NCBI GenBank assembly: GCA_934680015.1
Contig: CAKUSP010000005.1
Location: 62,001-126,000 of the forward strand
DNA length: 64,000 nucleotides
Direction: 5' to 3'
Origin: an uncultured Bacteroidales bacterium
Lineage (GTDB): Bacteria; Bacteroidota; Bacteroidia; Bacteroidales; UBA932
Part shown: one piece after another, positions 19,441 through 28,543 of the stretch
Layout of the letters: each line of letters opens with the position of its first letter
Position numbering within the stretch: position 1 is the stretch's first letter
Translations under genes and position numbers: made by a program
Notes under the pieces: model-generated
Seen by the model: the letters and a program-made list of their open reading frames with translations, nothing else
What the model was told of the DNA's origin: nothing
Databases searched by the model: none

Positions 19441-20205
19441 ATGGAAGTTAGGGCGAAAAAGTCTTTAGGACAGCATTTCCTTACAGATCAGAGTATTGCG
19501 CGTGTAATCGTGAATGCTTTAGGCGTTAGTGAAGTAAGGGATGTGTTGGAAATTGGTCCTGGAATGGGCGTGCTAAGTCAGTATCTTTTAAAGAGAACGG
19601 ATATCGACCTTAAACTTATAGAACTCGACGGGGAAAGTGTAGTTTACCTGAGAAATCATTTTCCTGGGATAGAAGGGAAGTTATTGCAAGGGGATTATTT
19701 GAAATTGAATATGAGGAGGATTTTTCCTTCCCAATATAGGGTTATAGGAAATTTCCCGTATAACATTTCGTCTCAGATTTTCTTTAAGATACTTGACGAT
19801 AAGGATATGGTTCCAGAGGTCGTGTGTATGATACAGAAGGAAGTAGCGGATCGTATCGCTGAGCCTCCAGGGAGTAAGACTTATGGTATTCTTTCCGTAT
19901 TGCTTCAGGCTTGGTATGATATAGATTATGTACTAAGTGTGGGTCCTGGTGCTTTTTGCCCTCCGCCTAAGGTACAGTCCGCTGTTATAAGGCTGAGACG
20001 GAATTCTCGAAAAGAATTGGGCTGTGATGAAATGCTATTCAGACAGGTTGTTAAAACAGCATTCAATCAGCGTAGAAAAACACTTAGAAACGCCCTTAAA
20101 CCCTTAATAAAAGAAGGGCAGGATACATCAGAGGGTATTTTTGATCTTCGTGCTGAGAAGTTATCCGTGGAGCAGTTCGTCTATCTTACGCGTCTTCTTT
20201 CGTAA
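19441..20205 (+). CDS. rsmA: 16S rRNA dimethyladenosine transferase RsmA (KsgA)
   Basis: RsmA dimethylates two adjacent adenosines in the 3' hairpin of 16S rRNA. The 254-residue protein has KKSLGQHFLTD near the N-terminus, the SAM loop VLEIGPGMGVLS (about 39-50), the catalytic NFPYNISS motif and the C-terminal helical domain with FNQRRKTLRNAL. Its last 25 bases overlap the end of folA on the opposite strand. Confidence 0.95.
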   Translation: MEVRAKKSLGQHFLTDQSIARVIVNALGVSEVRDVLEIGPGMGVLSQYLLKRTDIDLKLIELDGESVVYLRNHFPGIEGKLLQGDYLKLNMRRIFPSQYRVIGNFPYNISSQIFFKILDDKDMVPEVVCMIQKEVADRIAEPPGSKTYGILSVLLQAWYDIDYVLSVGPGAFCPPPKVQSAVIRLRRNSRKELGCDEMLFRQVVKTAFNQRRKTLRNALKPLIKEGQDTSEGIFDLRAEKLSVEQFVYLTRLLS

Positions 20206-20681
20206 ATAACGAATTTGTAGTTCATACCAGTTGCTGGATCTGTTTTAGTTTCGGAACTGCTTTTGACAGCCCATTTGTTCTGGTCTATCTCTGGAAAGAA
20301 GGCATCCGCACCATTAACAGTTGTATGTACATGGGTGATAAATAGTTCGTCCATATCATCTATGGCGGCCTTATATACGGATGCGCCACCTATTACAAAG
20401 ACTTTTTCTGCGTTTGCTTTTTCTGCCAATTCGTATGCTTCCTTGAAGGATTGTACGCAGTGAACGCCGTCTATAGGGGCACCTCCTGCATTTAAGACGA
20501 TATTCATGCGTCCTGGGAGGGGTTTTCCTATAGAAAAAAATGTAGTTCTTCCCATAATTACAGGAAAGCCCTTTGTTTGGGTTTTGAAGTACTTAAGGTC
20601 TTCACTAAGATGCCAAGGCAAGTCACCCTTAATCCCTATTCCGTAATTGTCCGCTACTGCGGCTATCATGCATTTTTTCAT
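20181..20681 (-). CDS. folA: dihydrofolate reductase
   Basis: FolA reduces dihydrofolate with NADPH, regenerating the cofactor consumed by thymidylate synthase. The 166-residue protein has the Met20-loop segment GIGIKGDLPWHLSEDLKYFK with an acidic residue at the catalytic position (SEDLK). It also has the NADPH motif MGRTTFFSIGKPLPGR, the GGASVY loop and the C-terminal FVIYERR. It is separated from thyA by about 9 kb, whereas many bacteria pair the two. It overlaps rsmA tail to tail by 25 bases. Confidence 0.93.
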   Translation of the reverse strand: MKKCMIAAVADNYGIGIKGDLPWHLSEDLKYFKTQTKGFPVIMGRTTFFSIGKPLPGRMNIVLNAGGAPIDGVHCVQSFKEAYELAEKANAEKVFVIGGASVYKAAIDDMDELFITHVHTTVNGADAFFPEIDQNKWAVKSSSETKTDPATGMNYKFVIYERRRVR

Positions 20682-20791
20682 AAAGGAAACAAAACATTAT
20701 TTCATTGTAAAAGTAGTTAAATTCTCAGTTTTGCGCAAATGATGAAGCCTAGATTCCGGTTTTAACAATGAACTCAGCTCTCGCCCCACAT

Positions 20792-20837
20792 TTTGTGTAA
20801 TACCGACACAAAGTTTCTTGCCGTTATCGGCAAGAAA
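20792..20837. other. two adjacent hairpins in the folA-add spacer
   Basis: TTTGTGT (20792-20798) pairs with ACACAAA (20806-20812). Immediately next, TTTCTTGCCG (20814-20823) pairs perfectly with CGGCAAGAAA (20828-20837) around a TTAT loop. They lie about 130 bases downstream of the adenosine deaminase gene and upstream of folA on the same strand. Neither is followed by a T run on the minus strand. They may be a terminator/attenuator pair or a structured leader of folA. No known riboswitch is recognisable. Confidence 0.4.
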
Positions 20838-20966
20838 TAAGACATTTTTAATTAGCTTATATGAAATTATGACTCGGCATAGTTCAAACTTCGTTTGGCT
20901 CTGCTCTAGGCTTGCATGTAAAGTATCTTTTATCCGATAACAATACACCTGTGGTGTGTGGTGCTC

Positions 20967-22034
20967 CTAAGCATTTTCCATTCTATTCTTTGCTTTCTTC
21001 CACAATTTTGTTTTTTCATTTTCACTTATGAATGAGTGAGAAATGGCGCATTTCACCATAGCTTGTGCCTGCGTTTTATTTATAATTCCTGCCACGAATA
21101 GACGTTCAAATTCTTTTTTTAGAGTCGTTCTAGAAACCGCAAGATTATCGGTATTTATCGTAACCTCCACTCCGGCATTTAAGATGACTGGAAGGGGGTA
21201 CTGTTCTATGCTATTTACATCATGAAGTGCATGAGTGTCGAGGTTACTTTTGGGACAGATGTCTAGGCACACGCCACTATCCTTAATTCGTTGCATGATA
21301 TCGGGATGGGTATAGCATCTAATGCCATGAGCGATTCTCTTAGCTCCATAGTCCAGTGCACAACTGATACTTATCGCACCATCCGCTTCTCCTGCATGAA
21401 TGGTGAAAGGGATTCCTCTTGAGGCGGCATATTCAAAAAGGGCCTTGTAATCCGAAGTTGGAAACAAGGCCTCTGCACCTACCAAGTCTATCGCGACGAC
21501 TCCTTTGCCGAGATTTTTTTCTGCCAATTTGATTGTTTCTAAATTGGCCTGTTCCTTTCCACGCCCGCGCATACAACATAAGATTAAATTGGCCAATATA
21601 TCAGGGTAATCTCTCATCCCTTGTTCTAAACCGTCGATAGCGGCACTTACCACTTCTTCTTGCGTCAATCCGCGATAAACATGCTGCTGGGGCGCGAAAC
21701 GAATTTCAGAATATATGAGACCTTCTGAAGCAAGCCTTCGGATCAGCGAATATACGCTATATGCTATGGATTTCTTAGATTGCATTACGGAGATGGGAAG
21801 GTCGAAACATTTAAGGTAGTCAACTAGATTGTCGGTGTTTGGTGGACATGTTAGTAACCTGTTTAACTCTGTAGTGTCTTTAGTAGGTAGTTCGTCTAAA
21901 TTGCCTCCGAGGCGTGCCATTGTTAAGATATCTTCTGGAGTAAGCGAACCATCAAGATGCAGATGGAGATCCACTAAAGCGTACTTTGATGCATTTATCA
22001 AAGGGGTGGAGTTATACGTAGAAGTAAAATGCAT
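20967..22034 (-). CDS. add: adenosine deaminase
   Basis: This zinc enzyme converts adenosine to inosine in purine salvage. The 355-residue protein has the metal pair HLHLDG (H24, H26), the HAGEADG motif (about 206-212) with the catalytic Glu, RIAHGIRC with another active-site His, and INTDNLAVS where most members read NTDDP. The order and spacing fit the family. Substitution of the second Asp in that last motif may indicate a related 6-aminopurine or aminofutalosine deaminase specificity, so the exact substrate is uncertain. Confidence 0.85.
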   Translation of the reverse strand: MHFTSTYNSTPLINASKYALVDLHLHLDGSLTPEDILTMARLGGNLDELPTKDTTELNRLLTCPPNTDNLVDYLKCFDLPISVMQSKKSIAYSVYSLIRRLASEGLIYSEIRFAPQQHVYRGLTQEEVVSAAIDGLEQGMRDYPDILANLILCCMRGRGKEQANLETIKLAEKNLGKGVVAIDLVGAEALFPTSDYKALFEYAASRGIPFTIHAGEADGAISISCALDYGAKRIAHGIRCYTHPDIMQRIKDSGVCLDICPKSNLDTHALHDVNSIEQYPLPVILNAGVEVTINTDNLAVSRTTLKKEFERLFVAGIINKTQAQAMVKCAISHSFISENEKTKLWKKAKNRMENA

Positions 22035-22185
22035 GATTATCTAGGTATGTAAATAATCGTACAAATTTAATAACGAATTCAGACATTTCAATCGGGTAGA
22101 AAGCATTTTTAAAAGATTTTCATGAGTAAGGTGTCGCCAGTTTAGAAAGTTGCTTATAGATGTTCGTCGCGTGTGAAAAATGTCG

Positions 22186-22193
22186 TATATTTG
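22186..22193 (+). promoter_or_regulatory. -7 element upstream of mazG
   Basis: TATATTTG at 22186-22193 fits TAnnTTTG, with a weak TTCG about 20 bases upstream. The 234-base spacer between add and mazG (22035-22268) holds no ORF that I support. Confidence 0.45.
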
Positions 22194-22268
22194 TCATCGC
22201 TTATGAAGCCCAAGAGGGTATTGTTCTAGCAGTAAGAAATTTATGGGTTCAAGGTAAGCACATAATGG

Positions 22269-23084
22269 ATGAAACGGATAATTAGTAGGAGTATGCACAC
22301 TAAAGAAGAAAAAGTTAAGGCATTCGGAGAGTTGCTTTCTGTCATGGATGCATTGCGACAGAAATGTCCGTGGAATGCGGAGCAGACCATGGAGAGCATA
22401 CGACCTATGACGGAGGAAGAAGTGTATGAACTAAGTGACGCTATTATTCGTTCCGATTCTGGGGATATTTGTAAAGAGTTGGGCGATTTACTCTATCATA
22501 TAGTTTTTTATGCAAAAATCGCTGAAGAAAAGGGCGAATTTGATATAGCTGACTCACTTAACAAAATCTGTGATAAAATGCGATTCCGCCATCCGCATGT
22601 ATTCGGTGATGATGCAGGAAAGCATTTATCAGCAAAAGAAATAGCTGATACTTGGGAGTTGGTTAAAGCAAAGGAAAAAGATGGTAACAAAACTATACTT
22701 GGGGGTATTCCTCAGACTATGCCTGCACTTCTAAAGGCTCTTTCTATGCAGGAAAAGGCGAGAGGCTGTGGCTTTGATTGGGAAGAACCTGGCCAAGTTT
22801 TTGATAAGGTAGACGAAGAGTTGTTAGAAGTTAAGGGTGCTATTAAAGAAGGTGATATATCACATATTGAAGAGGAGTTTGGCGATTTGATGTTTGCTGT
22901 AATTAATGCTGCAAGATTACATGGAGTAGATCCTGAAAAGGCGCTTAATTGCACCTGTGATAAATTCCGTAGAAGGTTCACTTATTTGGAAGAACATACC
23001 ATAAGAAAGGGAACGTCACTTAAGGATATGAATCTTAAGGAAATGGATAAAATTTGGGATGAAGCGAAGAGTAAAGGCTTATAA
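22269..23084 (+). CDS. mazG: nucleoside triphosphate pyrophosphohydrolase MazG
   Basis: MazG hydrolyses nucleoside triphosphates to monophosphates and pyrophosphate, cleaning the pool and lowering ppGpp. The 271-residue protein contains two MazG domains. Both show the EExxE..D metal pattern: EEEVYELSDAI...ELGDLLYHIVF and DEELLEVKGAI...EEFGDLMFAVIN. The conserved CPWNAEQTMESIRP segment lies near residue 34. The ATG at 22293 could also serve as start. The end overlaps the next gene by 26 bases. Confidence 0.92.
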   Translation: MKRIISRSMHTKEEKVKAFGELLSVMDALRQKCPWNAEQTMESIRPMTEEEVYELSDAIIRSDSGDICKELGDLLYHIVFYAKIAEEKGEFDIADSLNKICDKMRFRHPHVFGDDAGKHLSAKEIADTWELVKAKEKDGNKTILGGIPQTMPALLKALSMQEKARGCGFDWEEPGQVFDKVDEELLEVKGAIKEGDISHIEEEFGDLMFAVINAARLHGVDPEKALNCTCDKFRRRFTYLEEHTIRKGTSLKDMNLKEMDKIWDEAKSKGL

Positions 23085-23463
23085 TCTGATGTCCTTGATG
23101 CTTGCAATTGCTTTCATACTTGCAAGTACTGGGGTGAATGTACATCACTGTCATAGTGGGGATGTACATGTCGGATTATTTCCTCATCTTCCATGCTCTG
23201 AGGTAACGGGACATTGTGATTGCAAATGCTGTCATGGTGAAACTGAACATAACGAAGGAGGACATTGTGTAGATGATTATTTTCAAGTGGATATTTCTGC
23301 CCCATGTCCGCATTTTGAACCTATTCAGATTGTTAGTTTTGTTTTACCTTATATTTCAACGCTATCGGCGTCTTTTTTTGAATCCTATACAGAGTTATGT
23401 ATACCATTAAAGACTCCTTTGATTTTACGAAATCCTAATTCTGTGGAAGTGTTACGTATTTGA
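23059..23463 (+). CDS. HYC_CC_PP-type small secreted protein
   Basis: The 134-residue protein has a signal peptide (KRRVKAYNLMSLMLAIAFIL). A His/Cys-rich stretch follows, with VHHCHSG, GHCDCKCCHGE and GHCVDDYF, and the C-terminus is hydrophobic. This is the pattern of the small HYC_CC_PP family found immediately before metal-associated TonB receptors in Bacteroidota. I infer a role in copper or other soft-metal sensing or binding at the envelope. I kept the ATG at 23059, inside mazG, because it supplies the positive charges of the signal peptide. Confidence 0.7.
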   Translation: MKRRVKAYNLMSLMLAIAFILASTGVNVHHCHSGDVHVGLFPHLPCSEVTGHCDCKCCHGETEHNEGGHCVDDYFQVDISAPCPHFEPIQIVSFVLPYISTLSASFFESYTELCIPLKTPLILRNPNSVEVLRI

Positions 23464-23581
23464 TTTCAAGTTACTTATTTCGAGGAAGCATTTTTTGCCA
23501 ATAAAACTTAGGACTCGCAATGAGATACAAAAGGCAGAATTAATGCTATTTTTTTGAAAAGTAAATAAATTGAAATCAAAT

Positions 23582-25618
23582 ATGAAAAGAATCATTTCGA
23601 TAATAATATCGTTATTTATTTGTTATTTGGCTTTGGGCCAAGTAGATACTACCGGGTGGTTTGCCGATAGGTATGACACACTTTCTACTGCTACGGTAAG
23701 TTCTCAAGTAGCGGGAAATTATATTCCTAAAGGAAAGGATATAAAAGCCGAAGTTATAACAGCGGCAGGTCTTTGTAAAATGGCATGTTGTAACCTTGCC
23801 GAAAGTTTTGAAAATAGCGCCAGTGTATCTGTCGGTTATGCCGATGCCGTTACGGGAGCGCGTCAGATTAAACTGCTTGGCCAAAGTGGTATATACACTC
23901 AGATGCTAGATGAAAACAGGCCTGTGATGCGAGGTATTTCCGCTCCGTTTGCACTAAACTTTGTTCCGAGCCAATGGCTTGAAAGCATTCAAGTTAGTAA
24001 AGGAGTCAGTTCCGTAATCAATGGCGTGGAATCTATGACAGGCCAGATTAACCTCGAGCATCGTAAGCCTACTGACGAGAAGCCTCTCTATCTTCAAGCC
24101 TCGATAATGGACAATGCCAAGTTCGATGTGAATGCCGTTTCTTCCCTTCAATTAGACTACGAAGGCAGGTGGAATACTGTAATTTTTGCCCACTTGGATG
24201 GAAATTATATACCTATGGATATGAATGGGGATAGTTTTCTCGATGATCCACTTTCCACTCAGATTTCTCTCGGGAACAGGTGGTTATATTACGACCCATC
24301 CGGCTTGCAGGTTCGTTTCGGAGTATCTGCCATAAGGGACGATCGTAGAGGAGGCCAATCCTCTCGTCTCACGCCTGATCTTTCTTCTCTTTGGACTTCA
24401 GATATTCTCAATCAGAGCTTAGATGCTTTCGTGAAGGTGGGGATGCCTTTGGATGAAACTGGGGCCAATAGCATAGCCATGGTCGCTGACTATAGTCTTC
24501 AGTCTCAGAATTCTAATTTCGGTCTTCGTACATACGATGCCATTCAGCATAGCGTGTTTGTTAATTTTTTGTATCAAAGGGAGATAAGTGAATCTCATAA
24601 ATATACATTGGGATTATCGGATACTTACGACTATTATGACGAGACTGCGCTTTTAACTCTTCTACCTGGCGCAGATGCTGTTTCATCGTTTACTCATTTG
24701 AACGATTTGGGCGTTTACGGAGAATACACTTTCCACCATGGGGATGATTTTTCTCTTATCGCAGGGATTCGTGCCGATTGGTTTAATACCGCAGGAGTGC
24801 GAGTTAGCCCACGTCTAACTTTGAAATATGCTCCTTTTGAGCAGCTTGTTTTTCGGGCCAATGCAGGCCGCGGTATTCGCTATTCAGTCCCATTGATTGA
24901 TAATATTGGCATACTATCTACATCTAAAGAGCTGACCTATAATGCCCTAATGTCGCATCCTCTTGAAGATGCAATTACGGCAGGCGCGAGTGCCACGTGG
25001 TATCTGCCTTTCGAGGGCCTTAAAAATTCATTTTTGAGTTTTGATTATTTTAGAACGGAATTTTTGAATCAGATGGTCGTGGATTATGACAGGACGCCTG
25101 GCGCTATCGATTTATATATGGGTTCTGGGGCTTATACTAACAACTATCAACTCGACTTTAGCATAGTACCTCTTGAGCGTCTTACCCTTACGCTGACAGG
25201 TCGTTATACCGATTCTAAAGTGTCTTTTGATGGAAGAGGACTTCAAGAAAAGCCTCTAACAAGCAGGTACAAGGCTGTGTTCAATGCCCAGTATTCCACT
25301 AATATGAATAGGTTTATCTTTGATTTTACGGCATCTTTGAATGGCCCTTGTAAAGTATGGGAATTTATGAAGCCTTATGGCTATGAAAGTGGATACACGG
25401 AAAGTTATCCGCTTCTTTATGCTCAGGTTACTTACCGTACAAAGGGTATTGATTATTATTTCGGAGTGGAGAATATTACGAATTATACCCAATCTAATCC
25501 TATAATCAGTGCTATGGACACCTCATCTTCAAATTTTGATGCAAGTTGCATCTGGGGTCCCCTTATGGGAAGACGAATTTATGCTGGTGTTAGGTTTACC
25601 CTTTGGAAAACGAATTAA
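23582..25618 (+). CDS. TonB-dependent outer membrane receptor, metal-associated type
   Basis: The protein of about 678 residues has a signal peptide (MKRIISIIISLFICYLALGQ). The plug domain carries the family marker CKMACCNLAESFENSASV and then VTGARQIKLLGQSG and VNGVESMTGQINLEHRKP-like sequence. A 22-strand-type barrel with many aromatic girdles follows. This subfamily sits beside HYC_CC_PP and HMA proteins and is presumed to import a metal or metal complex. I chose the ATG at 23582 over the TTG 12 bases upstream. The barrel end (about 25600) is 182 bases before the next true start. Confidence 0.85.
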   Translation: MKRIISIIISLFICYLALGQVDTTGWFADRYDTLSTATVSSQVAGNYIPKGKDIKAEVITAAGLCKMACCNLAESFENSASVSVGYADAVTGARQIKLLGQSGIYTQMLDENRPVMRGISAPFALNFVPSQWLESIQVSKGVSSVINGVESMTGQINLEHRKPTDEKPLYLQASIMDNAKFDVNAVSSLQLDYEGRWNTVIFAHLDGNYIPMDMNGDSFLDDPLSTQISLGNRWLYYDPSGLQVRFGVSAIRDDRRGGQSSRLTPDLSSLWTSDILNQSLDAFVKVGMPLDETGANSIAMVADYSLQSQNSNFGLRTYDAIQHSVFVNFLYQREISESHKYTLGLSDTYDYYDETALLTLLPGADAVSSFTHLNDLGVYGEYTFHHGDDFSLIAGIRADWFNTAGVRVSPRLTLKYAPFEQLVFRANAGRGIRYSVPLIDNIGILSTSKELTYNALMSHPLEDAITAGASATWYLPFEGLKNSFLSFDYFRTEFLNQMVVDYDRTPGAIDLYMGSGAYTNNYQLDFSIVPLERLTLTLTGRYTDSKVSFDGRGLQEKPLTSRYKAVFNAQYSTNMNRFIFDFTASLNGPCKVWEFMKPYGYESGYTESYPLLYAQVTYRTKGIDYYFGVENITNYTQSNPIISAMDTSSSNFDASCIWGPLMGRRIYAGVRFTLWKTN

Positions 25619-25663
25619 GTATATATTATAGAAGGAGTTTATTCCTAGATGCTATGATGATCC

Positions 25664-25741
25664 TTTAAAAATAACTTGATAATCTTTGTGTGTCTTTTTG
25701 ATCTATATTCACTACAAATTTTTACCTACTTATTTTTCAAC
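25664..25741 (+). repeat. dispersed intergenic repeat, copy A
   Basis: This is a copy of a short AT-rich element with imperfect inverted ends: TTTAAAAATAACTTG at 25664-25678 against CTACTTATTTTTCAAC near 25726-25741. It shares the stretch ATAATCTTTGTGTGTC...CTATATTCA with copy B (54440-54582), and CTACAAATTTTTACC...ACTTATTTTT with copies B and C. It sits exactly between the TonB receptor and the GH2 gene. Confidence 0.6.
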
Positions 25742-25799
25742 ACTTTCTTGGCAGAAGAGAAAAGTTTTTAACATAGCATCGAAGGTAACGAAAACAAAA

Positions 25800-28526
25800 A
25801 TGATAAAAAAGGTCCTATTAAATGTGCTATTGCTGTCTGTGTTTTGCTTGTCCGCTAAAGCACAGCCTATTGAGATTCGCGATTGGAAACTGATAAATTC
25901 CAGCGAAATCGATAATCCCGATGCCCAATGGCTTGATGTTAGGGTACCTACGACGGTACTTAATGCCTTTGTTCGTGCTAGGGTTTATCCGGACCCGAGG
26001 ATGGGCTTAAATAATTATCTAATACCAGATGTGTCCGACGAGTTTAACGAGAGATTAGGGCTTTCTCGGTATAATTATCTAGTTAGTGGTCGAAATCCAT
26101 GGCAGGATCCTTATCTATATAAAACGAAGATTAAGATTCCTAATTCATATAAAGGTAAAAAGATATGGCTTACCTTATATGGGATTAACTATAGGGCTGA
26201 TGTGTTCGTTAATGGTCATTTGGTGGCAGATAAAAATGAGATAGTGGGTATGTTCAGGCGATTCTGTCTGGATATAACTGAGTATGCTCACGCAGGAGAG
26301 TCTAATGAGTTGATTATTAAGATTTATCAGGTGGATCATCCGGGTGTTCCCACTCCAGGGACTCAGTTTATTCCTCTTGGCCCAGTTAGAGGGAATAGTT
26401 CGGATATTTTTAAAGATGAAACCTTGAAAATGTCAGGTGGTTGGGATTGTGCCCCTGTCGTAAGGGATAGAAATATGGGTATTTACCAGAAGGTTACTCT
26501 TCATGCTACAGATAATGTTTCTATCGATTCGCCTTTTGTCACTTCGACGCTCGTTGATACGACTTTAGCCAATTTGCGCATTAGGGCCGAAGTGAAGAAT
26601 AATTCGGATGAAACCATTAAAGGTAATGTTAATGCTTACATTTCTCTTGTTACTGAGGTTGAATTCCCTTCTTATGTAAAGAATATGGATGGGAAGATGC
26701 GTCCGATAAAGCTTAATAAGGCAGTTACACTTGGCCCGAGAGAAAAGAAGATTATTGAATTGAGCGCAGATGAGTTTCCTGAATTGGCAGTTAAAGCTCC
26801 GCATCTTTGGTATCCAAATGGTTATGGGGAGCAGTGGCTTCATCATCTTAAACTTACATTCTCGCAGCATGGTCGTATTTCGGATTCTAAGGAATTGGAT
26901 TTCGGTATAAGGGAAGTTCGTCACGATTTTTTGAAAAATGGGGATGAATTCGGAAGAGTGTATTATGTGAATGGGAAAAGAATTTTCTGTAAGGGAGGAT
27001 GGATTCAGCCAGATATTCTTTTGGATGAGAATGAAAAGAATATATACGATCAGGTTAGGCTCATGGCCCATGCCAATATCAATATTATAGGAAGTGAGGA
27101 TATGCCTTCGCCTGTTGATGCATGGCTAGATGCTTGTGATAAATATGGAATCATGTGGTGGCATGTGTTTTACCAGTGTTATAGAATGGTTCCAGGAAGG
27201 GATAATGCGAATAATCCCCTTGATCACGACCTGGCTATAGCGGAGGTGGAGGATATGGTGCTTCGTTATCGTAATCACCCTTCGATAGTTTCATGGGTAG
27301 GAGTTAATGAAGTACTTATGAATGAAGATCTTTATAGGAAGACTAAAGCCAAGGTACTTGAGTTGGATACTACACGCTCATATTTTCCTACGACAAGCTA
27401 TCATTGGGATGTGGCAAGTCTGACTCCGTATTTTTTGGAAGATCTCCCGACTGGAACTACAGATGATGGCGGGCCAGACTATAATTGGGAAAAGCCGTCG
27501 TATTACTTTGAAAAAGTCAATGAGGTGCATCTTCAGATGTTTAAGAATGAGCTTGGCACTCCGTCAATGCCAGAGTATGCAAGCCTAAAACGCTTTATGC
27601 CAAATCTGGAAAGGGCTGATCCTAATAGTCCGATTTATCCATTGGATAGCACTTGGGCCGAACATGGGGCATGGGATGTGAATAATTTTTGCTATCGGTC
27701 TTATGACAATGCCATTCGTACTATGTTCGGGGGGTCACCTCGAAGTGTGCGGGAATATGCCGATAATGCCCAGATTTTAAATGCCGATGGATATAGGGCT
27801 ATGTTTGAAGCGGCCAATCATCGTATGTGGGATATTACCACAGGGGTGATGATTTGGAAGATTAATTCGTGTTGGCCGGATGTTGGATGGCAGATGTATG
27901 ACTGGTATCTGCGTCCTAATGCATCTTATTATTTTGCCAAGCGTGCTATGGAGCCTCGTTATATTCAGCTTAATTCAGATGATTTTACTGTTTCCGTTAT
28001 AAATGCGACGCATTCTGCCATGTCAGGAGTACGTGTAAGAGCTTCGGTGTTTAATTATGATATGTCTGTGGCTTGGAACTTTGAGCAAGTAACGGATGTT
28101 CCTGCAGACTCTTATTTGGAAGTCGTAGAAATCCCTAAAAATGGGAAGTATTCGTATAATTATTTTGTAAAATTGGAATTGCTGGATTCTGATGATAAGG
28201 TATTGTCTGATAATGTGTATTGGTTTTATTCGCAGCATAGCTCTCTTTTGTTTTTGCCAGAATTGAGAAAAACCGATGTCAGTTGCGATTATTCGGTAAA
28301 AAAGGAAGGTCGCGAATATGTGTTTACGATTCAGCTTGAGAATTTGACAGAAAAACTTGCTTTTATGAAAAGTCTTTCGCTCCAAGGCGAGAATGGAGAG
28401 GATATAAATCCGGTTTTTTGGAGTGATAATTATGTAACTCTTTTTCCGGGTGAGCGAAAGGTGCTTACTGCTCGCGTGTGTGAAAGTGATGTTTGTGGAG
28501 GAATTCCGAATGTATTAGTTGATTAA
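25800..28526 (+). CDS. secreted glycoside hydrolase family 2 protein (exo-glucosaminidase/beta-mannosidase-like)
   Basis: The 908-residue protein has a signal peptide (MIKKVLLNVLLLSVFCLSAK). A sugar-binding jelly-roll follows (DPYLYKTKIKIP, GINYRADVFVNGHLVADK), then immunoglobulin-like domains and a TIM barrel. The acid/base candidate is E504 in SWVGVNE and the nucleophile candidate is E584 in FKNELGTPS. The overall pattern resembles CsxA-type exo-beta-glucosaminidases and endo-beta-mannosidases more than beta-galactosidases; the substrate is uncertain. The start at 25800 is set by the signal peptide, since the upstream open frame is translated repeat A. It separates the TonB receptor from the HMA gene. 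Confidence 0.85.
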   Translation: MIKKVLLNVLLLSVFCLSAKAQPIEIRDWKLINSSEIDNPDAQWLDVRVPTTVLNAFVRARVYPDPRMGLNNYLIPDVSDEFNERLGLSRYNYLVSGRNPWQDPYLYKTKIKIPNSYKGKKIWLTLYGINYRADVFVNGHLVADKNEIVGMFRRFCLDITEYAHAGESNELIIKIYQVDHPGVPTPGTQFIPLGPVRGNSSDIFKDETLKMSGGWDCAPVVRDRNMGIYQKVTLHATDNVSIDSPFVTSTLVDTTLANLRIRAEVKNNSDETIKGNVNAYISLVTEVEFPSYVKNMDGKMRPIKLNKAVTLGPREKKIIELSADEFPELAVKAPHLWYPNGYGEQWLHHLKLTFSQHGRISDSKELDFGIREVRHDFLKNGDEFGRVYYVNGKRIFCKGGWIQPDILLDENEKNIYDQVRLMAHANINIIGSEDMPSPVDAWLDACDKYGIMWWHVFYQCYRMVPGRDNANNPLDHDLAIAEVEDMVLRYRNHPSIVSWVGVNEVLMNEDLYRKTKAKVLELDTTRSYFPTTSYHWDVASLTPYFLEDLPTGTTDDGGPDYNWEKPSYYFEKVNEVHLQMFKNELGTPSMPEYASLKRFMPNLERADPNSPIYPLDSTWAEHGAWDVNNFCYRSYDNAIRTMFGGSPRSVREYADNAQILNADGYRAMFEAANHRMWDITTGVMIWKINSCWPDVGWQMYDWYLRPNASYYFAKRAMEPRYIQLNSDDFTVSVINATHSAMSGVRVRASVFNYDMSVAWNFEQVTDVPADSYLEVVEIPKNGKYSYNYFVKLELLDSDDKVLSDNVYWFYSQHSSLLFLPELRKTDVSCDYSVKKEGREYVFTIQLENLTEKLAFMKSLSLQGENGEDINPVFWSDNYVTLFPGERKVLTARVCESDVCGGIPNVLVD

Positions 28527-28543
28527 TAAAGTTTTATTTACGT

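Noticed and set aside
17416..20205. Tail-to-tail overlaps of galK with the EEP nuclease and of rsmA with folA considered as truncations
   Set aside because: All four proteins have complete C-terminal motifs and usual lengths; the overlaps are compact convergent ends.
20697..20948. Possible 83-residue protein on the minus strand between folA and add
   Set aside because: No recognisable domain, signal or coding pattern, and the region is occupied by two strong hairpins.
25686..25799. Possible longer N-terminus of the GH2 protein from a TTG at 25686
   Set aside because: The extra codons are the translated repeat copy A. A proper signal peptide starts at the ATG at 25800.
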